From contig CAZKHA010000026.1 of the NCBI GenBank assembly GCA_964552325.1, forward strand, positions 1-30,904: a DNA stretch of 30,904 nucleotides. The letters run 5' to 3'. This stretch comes from CAZKCK01 sp964552325. Lineage in GTDB: Bacteria; Bacteroidota; Bacteroidia; Bacteroidales; TTA-H9. The notes below the pieces were generated by a model. The model ran no database searches. It had not been told where the DNA came from and was given only the letters and a program-made list of their open reading frames with translations. The stretch's first letter is position 1, and each line of letters opens with the position of its first letter. Positions 7,467-15,507 of this stretch are shown here, one piece after another. The position numbers were made by a program, and so were the translations under genes.

Positions 7467-9518
7467 TCAGTCCTTCATGTAAAAACAGCCAGTCTTTTTA
7501 ACATCAAAATATCTTTGTGTTGGTAAGCGCTGTAGCCACTGTTGGGTTTTGGCAGCCGAAAGGCCTGATCCAATTAAATATAATTTGGATGGGTAATGAG
7601 TGGCTAGCACTTTTTGTGATAGCAGCTTGCGCGAGGCTATTACTACTATATCAGCATTATAACTTTTGTGAGGTTTGAATTTGCTTAACGTATCATCCAA
7701 GAACACAATTTTTTGTTGGTTGAACCAAATAAACCGTTTCGATAAAGGTGTTTTTGGGTTCAATACCTCAATATCCAATTTTTCTATGCCAAGCTCCTGT
7801 TGCATGCTTTTTATTTTTTCATCCGTTGGTAATGAGTCGGTTATAATTTTCATCTGCTCACCATTAACCAATAATAGACAGTTAATCTTGGGATAATTGC
7901 ACAACACTATAGCTTGCTGCCTGCTTTTGTAATAGGTTCCTTTTATGTTTGAAGCCACCAGGATACAGGCAATCAGGATAGAGGCAATTAAGAGGTTTTT
8001 GCGCTTTGAGTAAAAGAAAACCACCAGCAAAACAATGATTAAACTTATCAGTAGCATCTCAACAAGATCGATATTGATTCCATCTGAAACCGAATTCGGC
8101 AGCGATTCAATAGCCTTTATGGCCCAATTCATTCCAAATACCAACCACGAAAGCAGTTTTCCAAAATAAAAGGCAATGCCATGAACGGGTGAAACAACCA
8201 CAAACGCCATCCCTACTACCATTACCAAAAACGACCAAGGTATTATAACCAAGTTTGTGAGCAGAAAATAATTTGGAAATTGATTGAAATAGAATAAAGT
8301 AATTGGTAAAGTGGATAGTTGTGCGGCAATAGAAACAGTTACTAGATCACGGAAATAAATGGCAATTTTGTGTTTTATGGGCACAAGAGAAGATAAACCC
8401 GGTTGAATTGCCACAATACCAACCACTGCCAAGTAGGATAATTGGAAGCCGATATCGGCGATAAGCAAGGGGTTTACGATTAAAATAAACAAGGCTGAGG
8501 CTGCTAAAGTATTATACATGGGCGTTTTACGATCAAACACAGCGCCAACCGAAACAAAAGTAAACATGGCAGCACTACGTACCGTTGCAGGTGCTAAACC
8601 TGTTATAAAGGCATACAACCATATGATGGCAATTAGCAGCAATGCCTTAATAATAGGGCCGTTCTTCCTTTTTGCCAGAAATACCAGCATATATGAAAGC
8701 AGCGTATAGATTATGCCTACATGTAAGCCCGATACCGAAAGAATATGCATAGCCCCTGTTCCGGCATAGGCTTTTCGTGTTTCAGGATCAATCAAATCAT
8801 CATATCCTAATAAAATAGCACTTGCCACATCAAAATCTTCGCCTTCTATTCCATTGCCTTTCATGTTAATCAGTAAGACTTCTCGAAAGTTTTCTGCTGA
8901 GGTTTGCAGGCTAAACCTTGTTGGAGCCGAAACCGTTATCCACGAAGAATTTGGAAGGTAGAGCTGATGGAATATCCCTTTACGGGCTAAATACCCTGCA
9001 TAATCAAATTCGCCTGGATTGCCAGCATTTACAACCTTTGCCGGAAAACCCTTGAAAAGTATGGAGGTTCCTGTTTTAAGTTTTAGTGCCCGGTCATCTT
9101 TGGCTAGGTAGGCAATTATTTTTCCTTTTTTTGCCATCCATTTAGTGGTATCTTTTATGGAAATTATTTCAATTACAGCTTTTACTGTTTTGTTTTTTTC
9201 AACGGGCTGCTCAACAATCCTTCCCTCAAAGGCTTCAATGTAAGTGCTGTCTTCAAAATGATTGGCTTTAAAGCTCGCAAGTTTAGCTGTGGTTAAATAG
9301 AACCCAAAAAACAGCATCGCTGCATAAATCAAAAAACCCGTAATTAGCCTTAATTTGTGTGAAGGTAAGTGCTTCTGGAGGCTTATAAGGACAAGTGTTG
9401 AACCAAGTACAACAAAAAAGCATAATGCTGGCAAGCTAATTGGTGCTGAGAGCATAGCCCAAGCTATCCCTATTATGAAGGGAACTAAAAGCCTTATAAT
9501 TGGATTGGACTGAAACAT
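7467..9518 (-). CDS. ComEC/Rec2-family DNA-uptake channel protein
   Basis: The N-terminus has several membrane helices followed by a DUF4131/OB-like region (about residues 90-195, with AGNPGEFDYAGYLARKGI). The Competence domain begins near residue 230 and carries the diagnostic HILSVSGLHVGI (258-269), followed by many helices to about residue 505. In transformable bacteria ComEC carries single-stranded DNA across the inner membrane. The C-terminal part (about 520-683) occupies the place of the metallo-beta-lactamase-like domain but has no HxHxDH metal motif. The total length is shorter than the three-domain Gram-positive proteins. No other competence gene is nearby, so activity in uptake is inferred from family only. 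Confidence 0.9.
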   Translation of the reverse strand: MFQSNPIIRLLVPFIIGIAWAMLSAPISLPALCFFVVLGSTLVLISLQKHLPSHKLRLITGFLIYAAMLFFGFYLTTAKLASFKANHFEDSTYIEAFEGRIVEQPVEKNKTVKAVIEIISIKDTTKWMAKKGKIIAYLAKDDRALKLKTGTSILFKGFPAKVVNAGNPGEFDYAGYLARKGIFHQLYLPNSSWITVSAPTRFSLQTSAENFREVLLINMKGNGIEGEDFDVASAILLGYDDLIDPETRKAYAGTGAMHILSVSGLHVGIIYTLLSYMLVFLAKRKNGPIIKALLLIAIIWLYAFITGLAPATVRSAAMFTFVSVGAVFDRKTPMYNTLAASALFILIVNPLLIADIGFQLSYLAVVGIVAIQPGLSSLVPIKHKIAIYFRDLVTVSIAAQLSTLPITLFYFNQFPNYFLLTNLVIIPWSFLVMVVGMAFVVVSPVHGIAFYFGKLLSWLVFGMNWAIKAIESLPNSVSDGINIDLVEMLLISLIIVLLVVFFYSKRKNLLIASILIACILVASNIKGTYYKSRQQAIVLCNYPKINCLLLVNGEQMKIITDSLPTDEKIKSMQQELGIEKLDIEVLNPKTPLSKRFIWFNQQKIVFLDDTLSKFKPHKSYNADIVVIASRKLLSQKVLATHYPSKLYLIGSGLSAAKTQQWLQRLPTQRYFDVKKTGCFYMKD

Positions 9519-9551
9519 CTCGCTAATTGAATTGGAGACGTTAAAAGTAAT

Positions 9552-9574
9552 AAAAAAGCCCGCAATATGCGAGC
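9552..9574 (-). terminator. Rho-independent terminator after the TPR lipoprotein gene
   Basis: GCTCGCA and TGCGGGC (9568-9574 and 9558-9564 read on the minus strand) pair over seven bases with a three-base loop and are followed by six T. It lies 17 bases past the stop of the TPR gene and so ends the lpxB-region operon. Confidence 0.85.
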
Positions 9575-9590
9575 TTGTGGTGAAAGTTTT

Positions 9591-10367
9591 TTATTTCTTT
9601 TTTTGATCGGCTTGTAAGGGGGGAACTGCTGCTTTTTTGGCTTTATCGCCCTCACAATAATATTTATAAGCTTTCTCAGAGGCTATATTTCCCAATCTGA
9701 TAGACGTTTTCCAATCCTTACATGCCCCATCGGCATCACCGGCCAAGTATTTAGCGTTTCCACGGTTGTTAAAAGCAGGCGCATAGGTACTATCTATTTT
9801 TAAGGCTTGCGAAAAATCAACTACTGATTCCTTGTATTTGTTCAACTTGCTTAAGGCTAATCCTCTGTTATAGTAAGCTAACATATTCTTGGGCTCTTTC
9901 TTTATAACTCTAGTAAACAGTTCAAAAGCTTCGGGATATTGATCGAGGTATAAATGCGAGTGGCCCTTGTACATCATTGCATAGGTATGGTCGGGGTTAC
10001 GACGCAGTGCCTCCGAAAAGTCAGCAATCGCGGTTTTATAGCTTTTGGCTTGGTCTTCGGCAAACCCTTTCACAAAGTAGGCATTCGCATCATCTGGGTA
10101 TTTTTCGATGTATTGGTTAATATATTTGATGCCATCAGCGTAATTCTCGAGTCCAATGAGTGTAGCAGCTCTTGTAAACAGTGTTTTGGAACTTGAATCC
10201 GCATCGGGATTGCTTGGCATGAAAGCTTTAGGGTCGGGTTTTGAAGGGTCATGCTGAGGCACTTTTGCCTCAGGGCTTGAACTATCGGTTTTCTTTTCGT
10301 TGGATTGTTTGCAAGCTGCACCAAACAGTACAACAGCAGTAAGCAATAGGGCAATAAGTTTTTTCAT
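9591..10367 (-). CDS. TPR-repeat lipoprotein
   Basis: The signal peptide ends FGAAC with Cys19, a good lipobox. A Ser/Pro/Asp/Lys-rich linker (20-60) leads to about five TPR units (60-225), with typical AYFVKGFAEDQAKSYKTA and YNRGLALSKLNKYKES blocks. The tail has DGACKDWKTSIRLGN and KYYCEGDK, a two-cysteine C-terminal motif also present in the neighbouring TPR protein. TPR arrays bind proteins; the partner is not apparent. It is the last gene of the DUF502-surE-lpxB operon, 30 bases after the previous gene, and also has a TAnnTTTG element of its own at 10390-10397. Confidence 0.85.
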   Translation of the reverse strand: MKKLIALLLTAVVLFGAACKQSNEKKTDSSSPEAKVPQHDPSKPDPKAFMPSNPDADSSSKTLFTRAATLIGLENYADGIKYINQYIEKYPDDANAYFVKGFAEDQAKSYKTAIADFSEALRRNPDHTYAMMYKGHSHLYLDQYPEAFELFTRVIKKEPKNMLAYYNRGLALSKLNKYKESVVDFSQALKIDSTYAPAFNNRGNAKYLAGDADGACKDWKTSIRLGNIASEKAYKYYCEGDKAKKAAVPPLQADQKKK

Positions 10368-10389
10368 GCTTTGAATAGAATTAAGGGTG

Positions 10390-10397
10390 CAAAAGTA
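10390..10397 (-). promoter_or_regulatory. Internal -7 element before the last TPR gene
   Basis: TACTTTTG on the minus strand abuts the TGA stop (10398-10400) of the upstream TPR gene and lies 22 bases before the downstream ATG at 10367. It matches TAnnTTTG, but no -33 TTG is found at normal spacing. It could allow separate expression of the lipoprotein. Confidence 0.5.
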
Positions 10398-11312
10398 TCA
10401 ATCTTTACAATATTTCACTAGTAGTTCGCCGGCCATAGCGTTTCCTCTTTTTTTGGCCTGTTCCAAATCAGCACATCCCTCGCTACTTTGATCGAGCCCA
10501 AAACGGCATAGTGCCCTTCCGGTCCATGCATCGGCAGCGCTTGAATCAAGTACAATAAGCTTGGTGTAATCCTGTTGCGCTTCGGTATATTTTCGCAGAT
10601 TGAACAAAGCTAAAGCTCGGTTCGAAATTGCTTCAAAATATTGGCTATCAATATCTATAGCTTGGTTAAAATCGGTAATAGCTGCAAAGAAATACCCTAA
10701 TTGGGCCTTGCTAACACCACGGCTCGAATAGTATTCAGCATTGTTGGGCAACAGTTTGATAGCTTTATCAAAGTCGCGTATAGCGCCAAAATGGTCTTTT
10801 GCATGATGGTTGATTAGCCCACGCTGGTAATACCCTTTTGCATTCTCTGGGAGATGCCTTAAAAAAGTGTTTAACTGTTGAAGTGCTTTTGGATAGTTTT
10901 TTTCTTCAAAATAAACCAAACCCAACGTAAAGCGTGCGTCGGCGTAGAGGCTATCCTCTTCAAGGGCATTTGTTAAATCGGCAATGGATTGGTTTACATT
11001 GCCAATAGCTTGGTGAACCAATGCACGTTGAAAGAGCACTTCGGGTTGGTCAGGCTTTAGTCGAAGGGCTTTGTTGAAATCATTCAGGGCTTTTGTGTTT
11101 TCGCCCAACGAAAAATAGAGTACTCCGCGGTTGTACCATGCCTCAGGATGTTTGGTATCTAGTAAAACGGCCTTATTGAATGATTCCAGCGCTTGTTCAG
11201 GGTAACCAAGTTTTATTTGTTTTATGCCCAATTGAACAAAATCTTCCGCATGTTTTTGACCTAACATATTTAATGTTAGCGCAGTAAAGAAAAGAAATAA
11301 ATAATTCTTCAT
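10398..11312 (-). CDS. Secreted or periplasmic TPR-repeat protein
   Basis: A short N-terminal hydrophobic stretch (MKNYLFLFFTALTLNMLGQ) looks like a signal peptide without a lipobox Cys. The rest is about eight TPR units in regular 34-residue spacing, with YNRGVLYFSLGENTKAL and YSSRGVSKAQLGYFFAA as examples. The C-terminus ends SEGCADLEQAKKRGN then KYCKD, the same two-cysteine tail motif as in the next gene, so the two genes may be old tandem duplicates. Five bases separate it from lpxB. No enzymatic motif is visible. Confidence 0.85.
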   Translation of the reverse strand: MKNYLFLFFTALTLNMLGQKHAEDFVQLGIKQIKLGYPEQALESFNKAVLLDTKHPEAWYNRGVLYFSLGENTKALNDFNKALRLKPDQPEVLFQRALVHQAIGNVNQSIADLTNALEEDSLYADARFTLGLVYFEEKNYPKALQQLNTFLRHLPENAKGYYQRGLINHHAKDHFGAIRDFDKAIKLLPNNAEYYSSRGVSKAQLGYFFAAITDFNQAIDIDSQYFEAISNRALALFNLRKYTEAQQDYTKLIVLDSSAADAWTGRALCRFGLDQSSEGCADLEQAKKRGNAMAGELLVKYCKD

Positions 11313-11317
11313 GGTTT

Positions 11318-12436
11318 TTAGTCTGTTGATTTTAAAAACCTATATATCATATGAGCAGCTCGGCCCGAAGCTCCTTCGCCACCCAAGCGTTGGCTTAAAT
11401 CCTTATAATGTTGTTTTAGGATGGCTGCATAGTCTGGGGTAAGCAGTTTATCCAACTCAATTTTTAAATTGGTAGCATTCATATTGTTTTGTATCAGTTC
11501 TTTAACTATTGATTTGCCCATTATTAGATTTGGGAGCCCAATAAATTGGATTTTTATTAGCACCCTGGCAATAAGGTAGCTGATAAAACTACCTTTGTAG
11601 CAGATTACTTCAGGCACATTTAGCAATGCGGTTTCAAGTGAAGCTGTGCCCGATGTAACCAAAGCAGCCTCAGCATGTTCAAGTAGTTGGTAAGTGTCTC
11701 CTTGAACGAATTTTACATCTGCGTTGTTTGCAATTTTGTGGTAAAAATCTGCTATAACCGATGGAGCCATGCCCACAACAAACTGATAATCGGGGTAATG
11801 CTGCAGTACTTTTAGCATTTCAGCCAACATCTTCCGTATTTCCTGTTTACGGCTTCCGGGCAACAGTGCTATGATGGGTTTTTGCCTAAGTTGGTGTTTG
11901 GCCAAAAAATCAGCCCTACTTGTGCCATGATGTTGTTTTAATGCATCTAATAACGGATGACCCGCATATTTCACTGCATAACCATATGATTGATAGAAGG
12001 AATGCTCAAACGGAAGAATGGTAATCATTAAATCAACCGTTCGTTTTATTAAATGTACCCTCGATTTTTTCCAAGCCCAAACCTGCGGAGAGATGTAATA
12101 AATGGTTTTAATACCGGCCTGATGGGCAAATTCGGCCATACGCAGATTAAATCCTGGGTAATCTACCAAAATCAAGGCATCAGCTTTAAAATCAATTAAA
12201 TCGGATTTGCAGAAACGTAGGTTTTTGAGAATGGTTCTTAGATTGGCTAATACTTCAATAAATCCCATAAAGGCCAAATCGCGGTAATGTTTTACAATTT
12301 CTACACCTTGATGGGCCATCAAGTCGCCCCCAAATCCCCTAATTACTGCGGTAGGGTCGTTTTTTTTTAGTTCCTTAATTAAGTTCGAAGCATGTAAATC
12401 GCCCGAAGCCTCACCTGCAATAATATAGTAACGCAT
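11318..12436 (-). CDS. lpxB: Lipid-A-disaccharide synthase
   Basis: The N-terminus MRYYIIAGEASGDLHASNLI carries the GEASGD motif (8-13) typical of LpxB. FGGDLMAHQGVEIV, YYISPQVWAWKKSRV, LLPGSRKQEI and TSGTASLETALL follow in the family's order. LpxB joins UDP-2,3-diacylglucosamine and lipid X to make the lipid A disaccharide at the inner face of the cytoplasmic membrane. At 372 residues it is close to the E. coli protein (382). Its ATG overlaps the TAA of the 95-residue membrane protein by one base (TAATG), showing translational coupling in an operon with surE. Confidence 0.96.
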   Translation of the reverse strand: MRYYIIAGEASGDLHASNLIKELKKNDPTAVIRGFGGDLMAHQGVEIVKHYRDLAFMGFIEVLANLRTILKNLRFCKSDLIDFKADALILVDYPGFNLRMAEFAHQAGIKTIYYISPQVWAWKKSRVHLIKRTVDLMITILPFEHSFYQSYGYAVKYAGHPLLDALKQHHGTSRADFLAKHQLRQKPIIALLPGSRKQEIRKMLAEMLKVLQHYPDYQFVVGMAPSVIADFYHKIANNADVKFVQGDTYQLLEHAEAALVTSGTASLETALLNVPEVICYKGSFISYLIARVLIKIQFIGLPNLIMGKSIVKELIQNNMNATNLKIELDKLLTPDYAAILKQHYKDLSQRLGGEGASGRAAHMIYRFLKSTD

Positions 12437-12723
12437 TAATTATAAAATAGCTTTATAAACAAGAAATACCCCACAATCATAAAAAACGTGAAAGCAAGTA
12501 TGCTACGACCGGTTTTGTCCATTTTAAGGTTAATAAAATAATAACGCATTAGCAATATGTTGGGGATGATGGCAGCAGCACGTATTTGCCAAGGTTGCAG
12601 GTAAGGTTCGATGCCCGTTAGCGCGTTTAAAGCCAAGCCTATAAGATAAAAAAAACCATATCCAAAGCCGAAGCCAAGTACACTTACCAAAATTCCAAAA
12701 TAGAATGAATCACGTTTGTACAT
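12436..12723 (-). CDS. Small three-helix membrane protein of unknown function
   Basis: The 95-residue protein has three hydrophobic segments (about 8-35, 48-63 and 74-93) joined by short polar loops, including KMDKTGR near residues 67-73. I do not recognise its family. Its start shares one base with the surE stop and its stop shares one base with the lpxB start (TAATG at both ends), so it is firmly part of the operon and is translated. The position between surE and lpxB suggests a role at the membrane in envelope work, which is inference only. Confidence 0.85.
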   Translation of the reverse strand: MYKRDSFYFGILVSVLGFGFGYGFFYLIGLALNALTGIEPYLQPWQIRAAAIIPNILLMRYYFINLKMDKTGRSILAFTFFMIVGYFLFIKLFYN

Positions 12724-13493
12724 TAAAACAAGTTTTTAAGGTTTTCGATGGTTTCGTGTGCCGTTAAATCATATTTTACCGGGGTAAGGGCAACGTAATT
12801 GTTCTGCAAAGCCCAGTTATCGGTATCTGGCAGATTGTCGAAGCCGTTAAAGTTTCCGGTAATCCAAAAATAATCGCGTTGGCGTGGATCCTTGCGTTCG
12901 TCATAAATTTCTTCCCATGTGCCATCGCCTTGCCGGCATATTTTTATCCCCTTTATCTCTTCTGCCTTACAGGCAGGTAGGTTTACGTTTAAACAAACTC
13001 CTTTAGGTAGTCCATGTTCAAGTACCACCTCGGCTATTTTTTTTACCCAAGGTAGAGATGGTTCAAAATCAGCCATATGCGAGTAGTTATCGAGCGAGAA
13101 GCCAATTGACGGTACTTGAATCATGCATCCTTCGAGTACGGCTGCCATAGTACCTGAGTATAAAATATTTATCGAAGTATTTGAGCCATGGTTGATTCCA
13201 GAAACCAATAAATCTGGTTTTTTGCGAAGCAATACCTTTTCGCCAAGTTTAACACAGTCAACAGGAGTGCCCGAAACGCTGTATTCTTTATAATCGGGCT
13301 CATCTGCAATAAGATGGTAACGCAATGGGTGCATCACAGTTATGGCATGTCCTTGGCCTGATTGAGGCTGATCGGGGGCCACAACGGTTACAGTGCCTAA
13401 GGTGCGCATCACTTTTATAAGCGCACGGATTCCTGGGGCAAAAACCCCGTCGTCGTTTATAATTAATATGGTTGGTTTGTTTTGCATAATCAT
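12723..13493 (-). CDS. surE: 5'/3'-nucleotidase SurE
   Basis: ILIINDDGVFAPGIRAL opens the protein, with the metal-binding pair Asp14-Asp15. Ser45 (PQSGQGHA) and Asn101 (SGINHGSNT) complete the SurE metal site, and GTPVDCVKLG (75-84) is also conserved. SurE removes phosphate from nucleoside monophosphates and other small phosphate esters in the cytoplasm. The ATG at 13493 overlaps the TGA of the DUF502 gene (ATGA), which favours this start; a second ATG two codons in (13487) is possible. The length of 256 is normal for the family. Confidence 0.95.
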   Translation of the reverse strand: MIMQNKPTILIINDDGVFAPGIRALIKVMRTLGTVTVVAPDQPQSGQGHAITVMHPLRYHLIADEPDYKEYSVSGTPVDCVKLGEKVLLRKKPDLLVSGINHGSNTSINILYSGTMAAVLEGCMIQVPSIGFSLDNYSHMADFEPSLPWVKKIAEVVLEHGLPKGVCLNVNLPACKAEEIKGIKICRQGDGTWEEIYDERKDPRQRDYFWITGNFNGFDNLPDTDNWALQNNYVALTPVKYDLTAHETIENLKNLF

Positions 13494-14086
13494 TTTACGT
13501 TGGTAACACCACCCGAAATCACATATTTCATTACTTCGGTCGAGGTTGCATCAATGTGTTTAATATTGGAAGACGAAACTATATATAATTCGCCCAACAT
13601 GGTATAGGATGAAGGGAAATAAACGGCAACTTTTTGTCCTTCAATACCTAGTAAGCTGAGGTCTTTTCCTGTTATAAACCCTATTCGTTCAATAAGTGGG
13701 TTTAGGTTTATGGTTACTAAAACGGGCTCCGTAAATTTCTTTTGGTTACCTACAAAAGCTTGCAAGAAATCCTTTATTGATGAATAAATAATCTTTACGA
13801 AGGGTGCTCGGCTGATAAGCTTATCAAAGTGTTTCATTATTGGATTGAAAATAAAGGTAGAACCTAAAAATCCAATCGAAGTAATGATAATCAGGAGGGT
13901 TAGTGTTCCTAAACCCGGCAACTTGTAACCGATAAGGGTTTCGAGGTGCGTGATGAGTAAACCGTCAATAAATTCAAAAACAATCACTATAGCCCATATT
14001 GTGAGCGAAATGGGTGCTATGTACAGCAATCCCTGCATAAAGTATTTAAGCAGTTGTTTGCCTGGATTTATTCGTTTAAAGTGCAT
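13490..14086 (-). CDS. DUF502 family membrane protein
   Basis: After a short basic N-terminus come two membrane helices (about 18-40 and 53-77). The conserved PISLTIWAI stretch lies in the first, and a loop with IDGLL follows it. The C-terminal half (about 80-198) is a soluble domain with KIIYSSIKDFLQAFVG and GFITGKDL, the recognised DUF502 pattern. No activity is known for the family. It is the first gene of the surE-lpxB operon and overlaps surE by four bases (ATGA). Confidence 0.9.
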   Translation of the reverse strand: MHFKRINPGKQLLKYFMQGLLYIAPISLTIWAIVIVFEFIDGLLITHLETLIGYKLPGLGTLTLLIIITSIGFLGSTFIFNPIMKHFDKLISRAPFVKIIYSSIKDFLQAFVGNQKKFTEPVLVTINLNPLIERIGFITGKDLSLLGIEGQKVAVYFPSSYTMLGELYIVSSSNIKHIDATSTEVMKYVISGGVTNVK

Positions 14087-14123
14087 AAACCTGTTAAAGA
14101 TTAGGAGCTGAATGCTCGAGATG

Positions 14124-14131
14124 CAAAGTTA
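14124..14131 (-). promoter_or_regulatory. -7 element for the DUF502-surE-lpxB operon
   Basis: TAACTTTG on the minus strand fits TAnnTTTG and lies 37 bases before the DUF502 ATG at 14086. No TTG is present at the usual -33 spacing. Confidence 0.6.
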
Positions 14132-14169
14132 GCAATAATTGCCAATCCACCCCTTGAAAGAAGTAAGAT

Positions 14170-14196
14170 GTTGTTAAATAAGTTGTTATGTTGTTA
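14170..14196. repeat. Three copies of GTTGTTA
   Basis: GTTGTTA occurs at 14170-14176, 14182-14188 and 14190-14196, at unequal spacings of 12 and 8 bases, just past the stop of the AlgJ-like gene. I assign no function. Confidence 0.6.
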
Positions 14197-15504
14197 TTGC
14201 TTATCCTGGTATTTTAACTGGTATAAATAAATGGCATCAAGCCTTAGCATCGAATCGAGAGGAATCTTGCGTTTTTTTGCTTTTTCAATTTGGGCTTCCA
14301 GCCATTTGGGCGAATTTCGCATGCCCGCTTCAAGCTCCAAGATCTTTTTTATGAAATTCGGGTCGTTGGCAAAAGGGTTCTTTATTGCCTTGATGGCATT
14401 TTCAGTAAAGCCCCAAGGAAATTTGTTTAGAGTTGCCTCGGTAGCCATAAGTATTACAACGTCTTGCGATTGCACTATTTTAGCTACATCTATTTGATTT
14501 ACGGTTGTGGGCTTTACATAATTATCAGGATATACTTCGTAATTATAAAACCAGAACTGCCCTTGATTAAATACTCGGTCAGAAAGCCCTTTGCCAAACA
14601 TGCCCCAATAATAACTATCTGCCACAACCATCACCTTTGGCTTTGTTTTGCCTTGTTCGTTGTAACGAAAGGCTGGGTATGCCATTGGGAAGTTTTTTAT
14701 ACCAAAAAAAAGATTCATTCCCCCTTCAATGTCTTTGTCCGAATCTCGGAGGTCAGTTGTTACTTCAATACTATCAATCACAATATCAGGAAGATCGATG
14801 TTTCGCAACTGTTCGATGTACTTGATTAAGCTATCAGCTACCAGTACCATTCCATAGCTGCTCCAATGGATCCCCGTCTTTGGGTAAAGCAAATACCGTG
14901 AAGTATCTTTGGCTTTTAAGAAATAACTATTGAAATCAATTACGTGTAATCCAGCCTCTTTGGTATGTTTTAAGTAAGCTTCATAATTGGTAGGGCCTTT
15001 GGTTTGTTTGTATTTATCCGGAAAAAACTGCGGATAGAAACTTCCTTTTCCGGCGGCAAACACCATTATTAAATCCACATTTTTTGATTTTAAGGTGTCA
15101 GCAAGGAACTTTAGGTGTTTAACATTGCTTGTAATGGCGCTGTCACCAATATAATCCGTTCCGTAATAGGCTTTTATGTAATTTTCTTCGAACAAATAGT
15201 TTTGCTTCCCTACGATTACATTTTTCGCCTTTGGCACTCCAAATATGCTGAATGCTAGTTGATTGTTTAGCCTAACAAAGTAATTTCTAAACCCAAAGTC
15301 TTGATTAAAGTAAGTGTCGTAAGCCAGTGCGAAGCTTCCGTCAAACCAAGTTTTCCAAGTAAAGCTGGGCTTATCAACCTTTGTGATAGCCCCATTTAAT
15401 TGTGCTACTTCCTTAAATGGGAGATTGCGCTGCAAGGCCGGCAACAACAACATGCAGGCAAACATGGCAACCAACCCCGTTTTTATATGTTTTTCAAATT
15501 TCAT
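14194..15504 (-). CDS. AlgJ/AlgX-like SGNH-family protein (O-acetylation partner)
   Basis: An N-terminal hydrophobic helix (about 8-23) anchors or exports the protein. The next block has the family layout: FNQDFGFRNYFVRLNNQLAFSIFG and VIVGKQNYLFEE (97-108), then KTGIHWSSYG (209-218), and VMVVADSYYWGMF (291-303) with the likely nucleophile Ser297. In AlgJ and AlgX the histidine motif is DxH; here it is GIH (211-213), so the Asp is replaced by Gly. Such proteins pass acetyl groups received from an MBOAT protein to a cell-surface sugar polymer. The gene lies three bases after the MBOAT gene, which supports that pairing. The polymer is unknown. Confidence 0.82.
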   Translation of the reverse strand: MKFEKHIKTGLVAMFACMLLLPALQRNLPFKEVAQLNGAITKVDKPSFTWKTWFDGSFALAYDTYFNQDFGFRNYFVRLNNQLAFSIFGVPKAKNVIVGKQNYLFEENYIKAYYGTDYIGDSAITSNVKHLKFLADTLKSKNVDLIMVFAAGKGSFYPQFFPDKYKQTKGPTNYEAYLKHTKEAGLHVIDFNSYFLKAKDTSRYLLYPKTGIHWSSYGMVLVADSLIKYIEQLRNIDLPDIVIDSIEVTTDLRDSDKDIEGGMNLFFGIKNFPMAYPAFRYNEQGKTKPKVMVVADSYYWGMFGKGLSDRVFNQGQFWFYNYEVYPDNYVKPTTVNQIDVAKIVQSQDVVILMATEATLNKFPWGFTENAIKAIKNPFANDPNFIKKILELEAGMRNSPKWLEAQIEKAKKRKIPLDSMLRLDAIYLYQLKYQDKQ

Positions 15505-15507
15505 AGG

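Noticed and set aside
7467..9518. comEC as a truncated pseudogene
   Set aside because: The frame is intact, the Competence domain is complete, and a C-terminal domain is still present, only without metal residues.
14170..14196. CRISPR-like or iteron-like array
   Set aside because: Seven-base units at uneven 12- and 8-base spacing and only three copies; no cas or rep gene.
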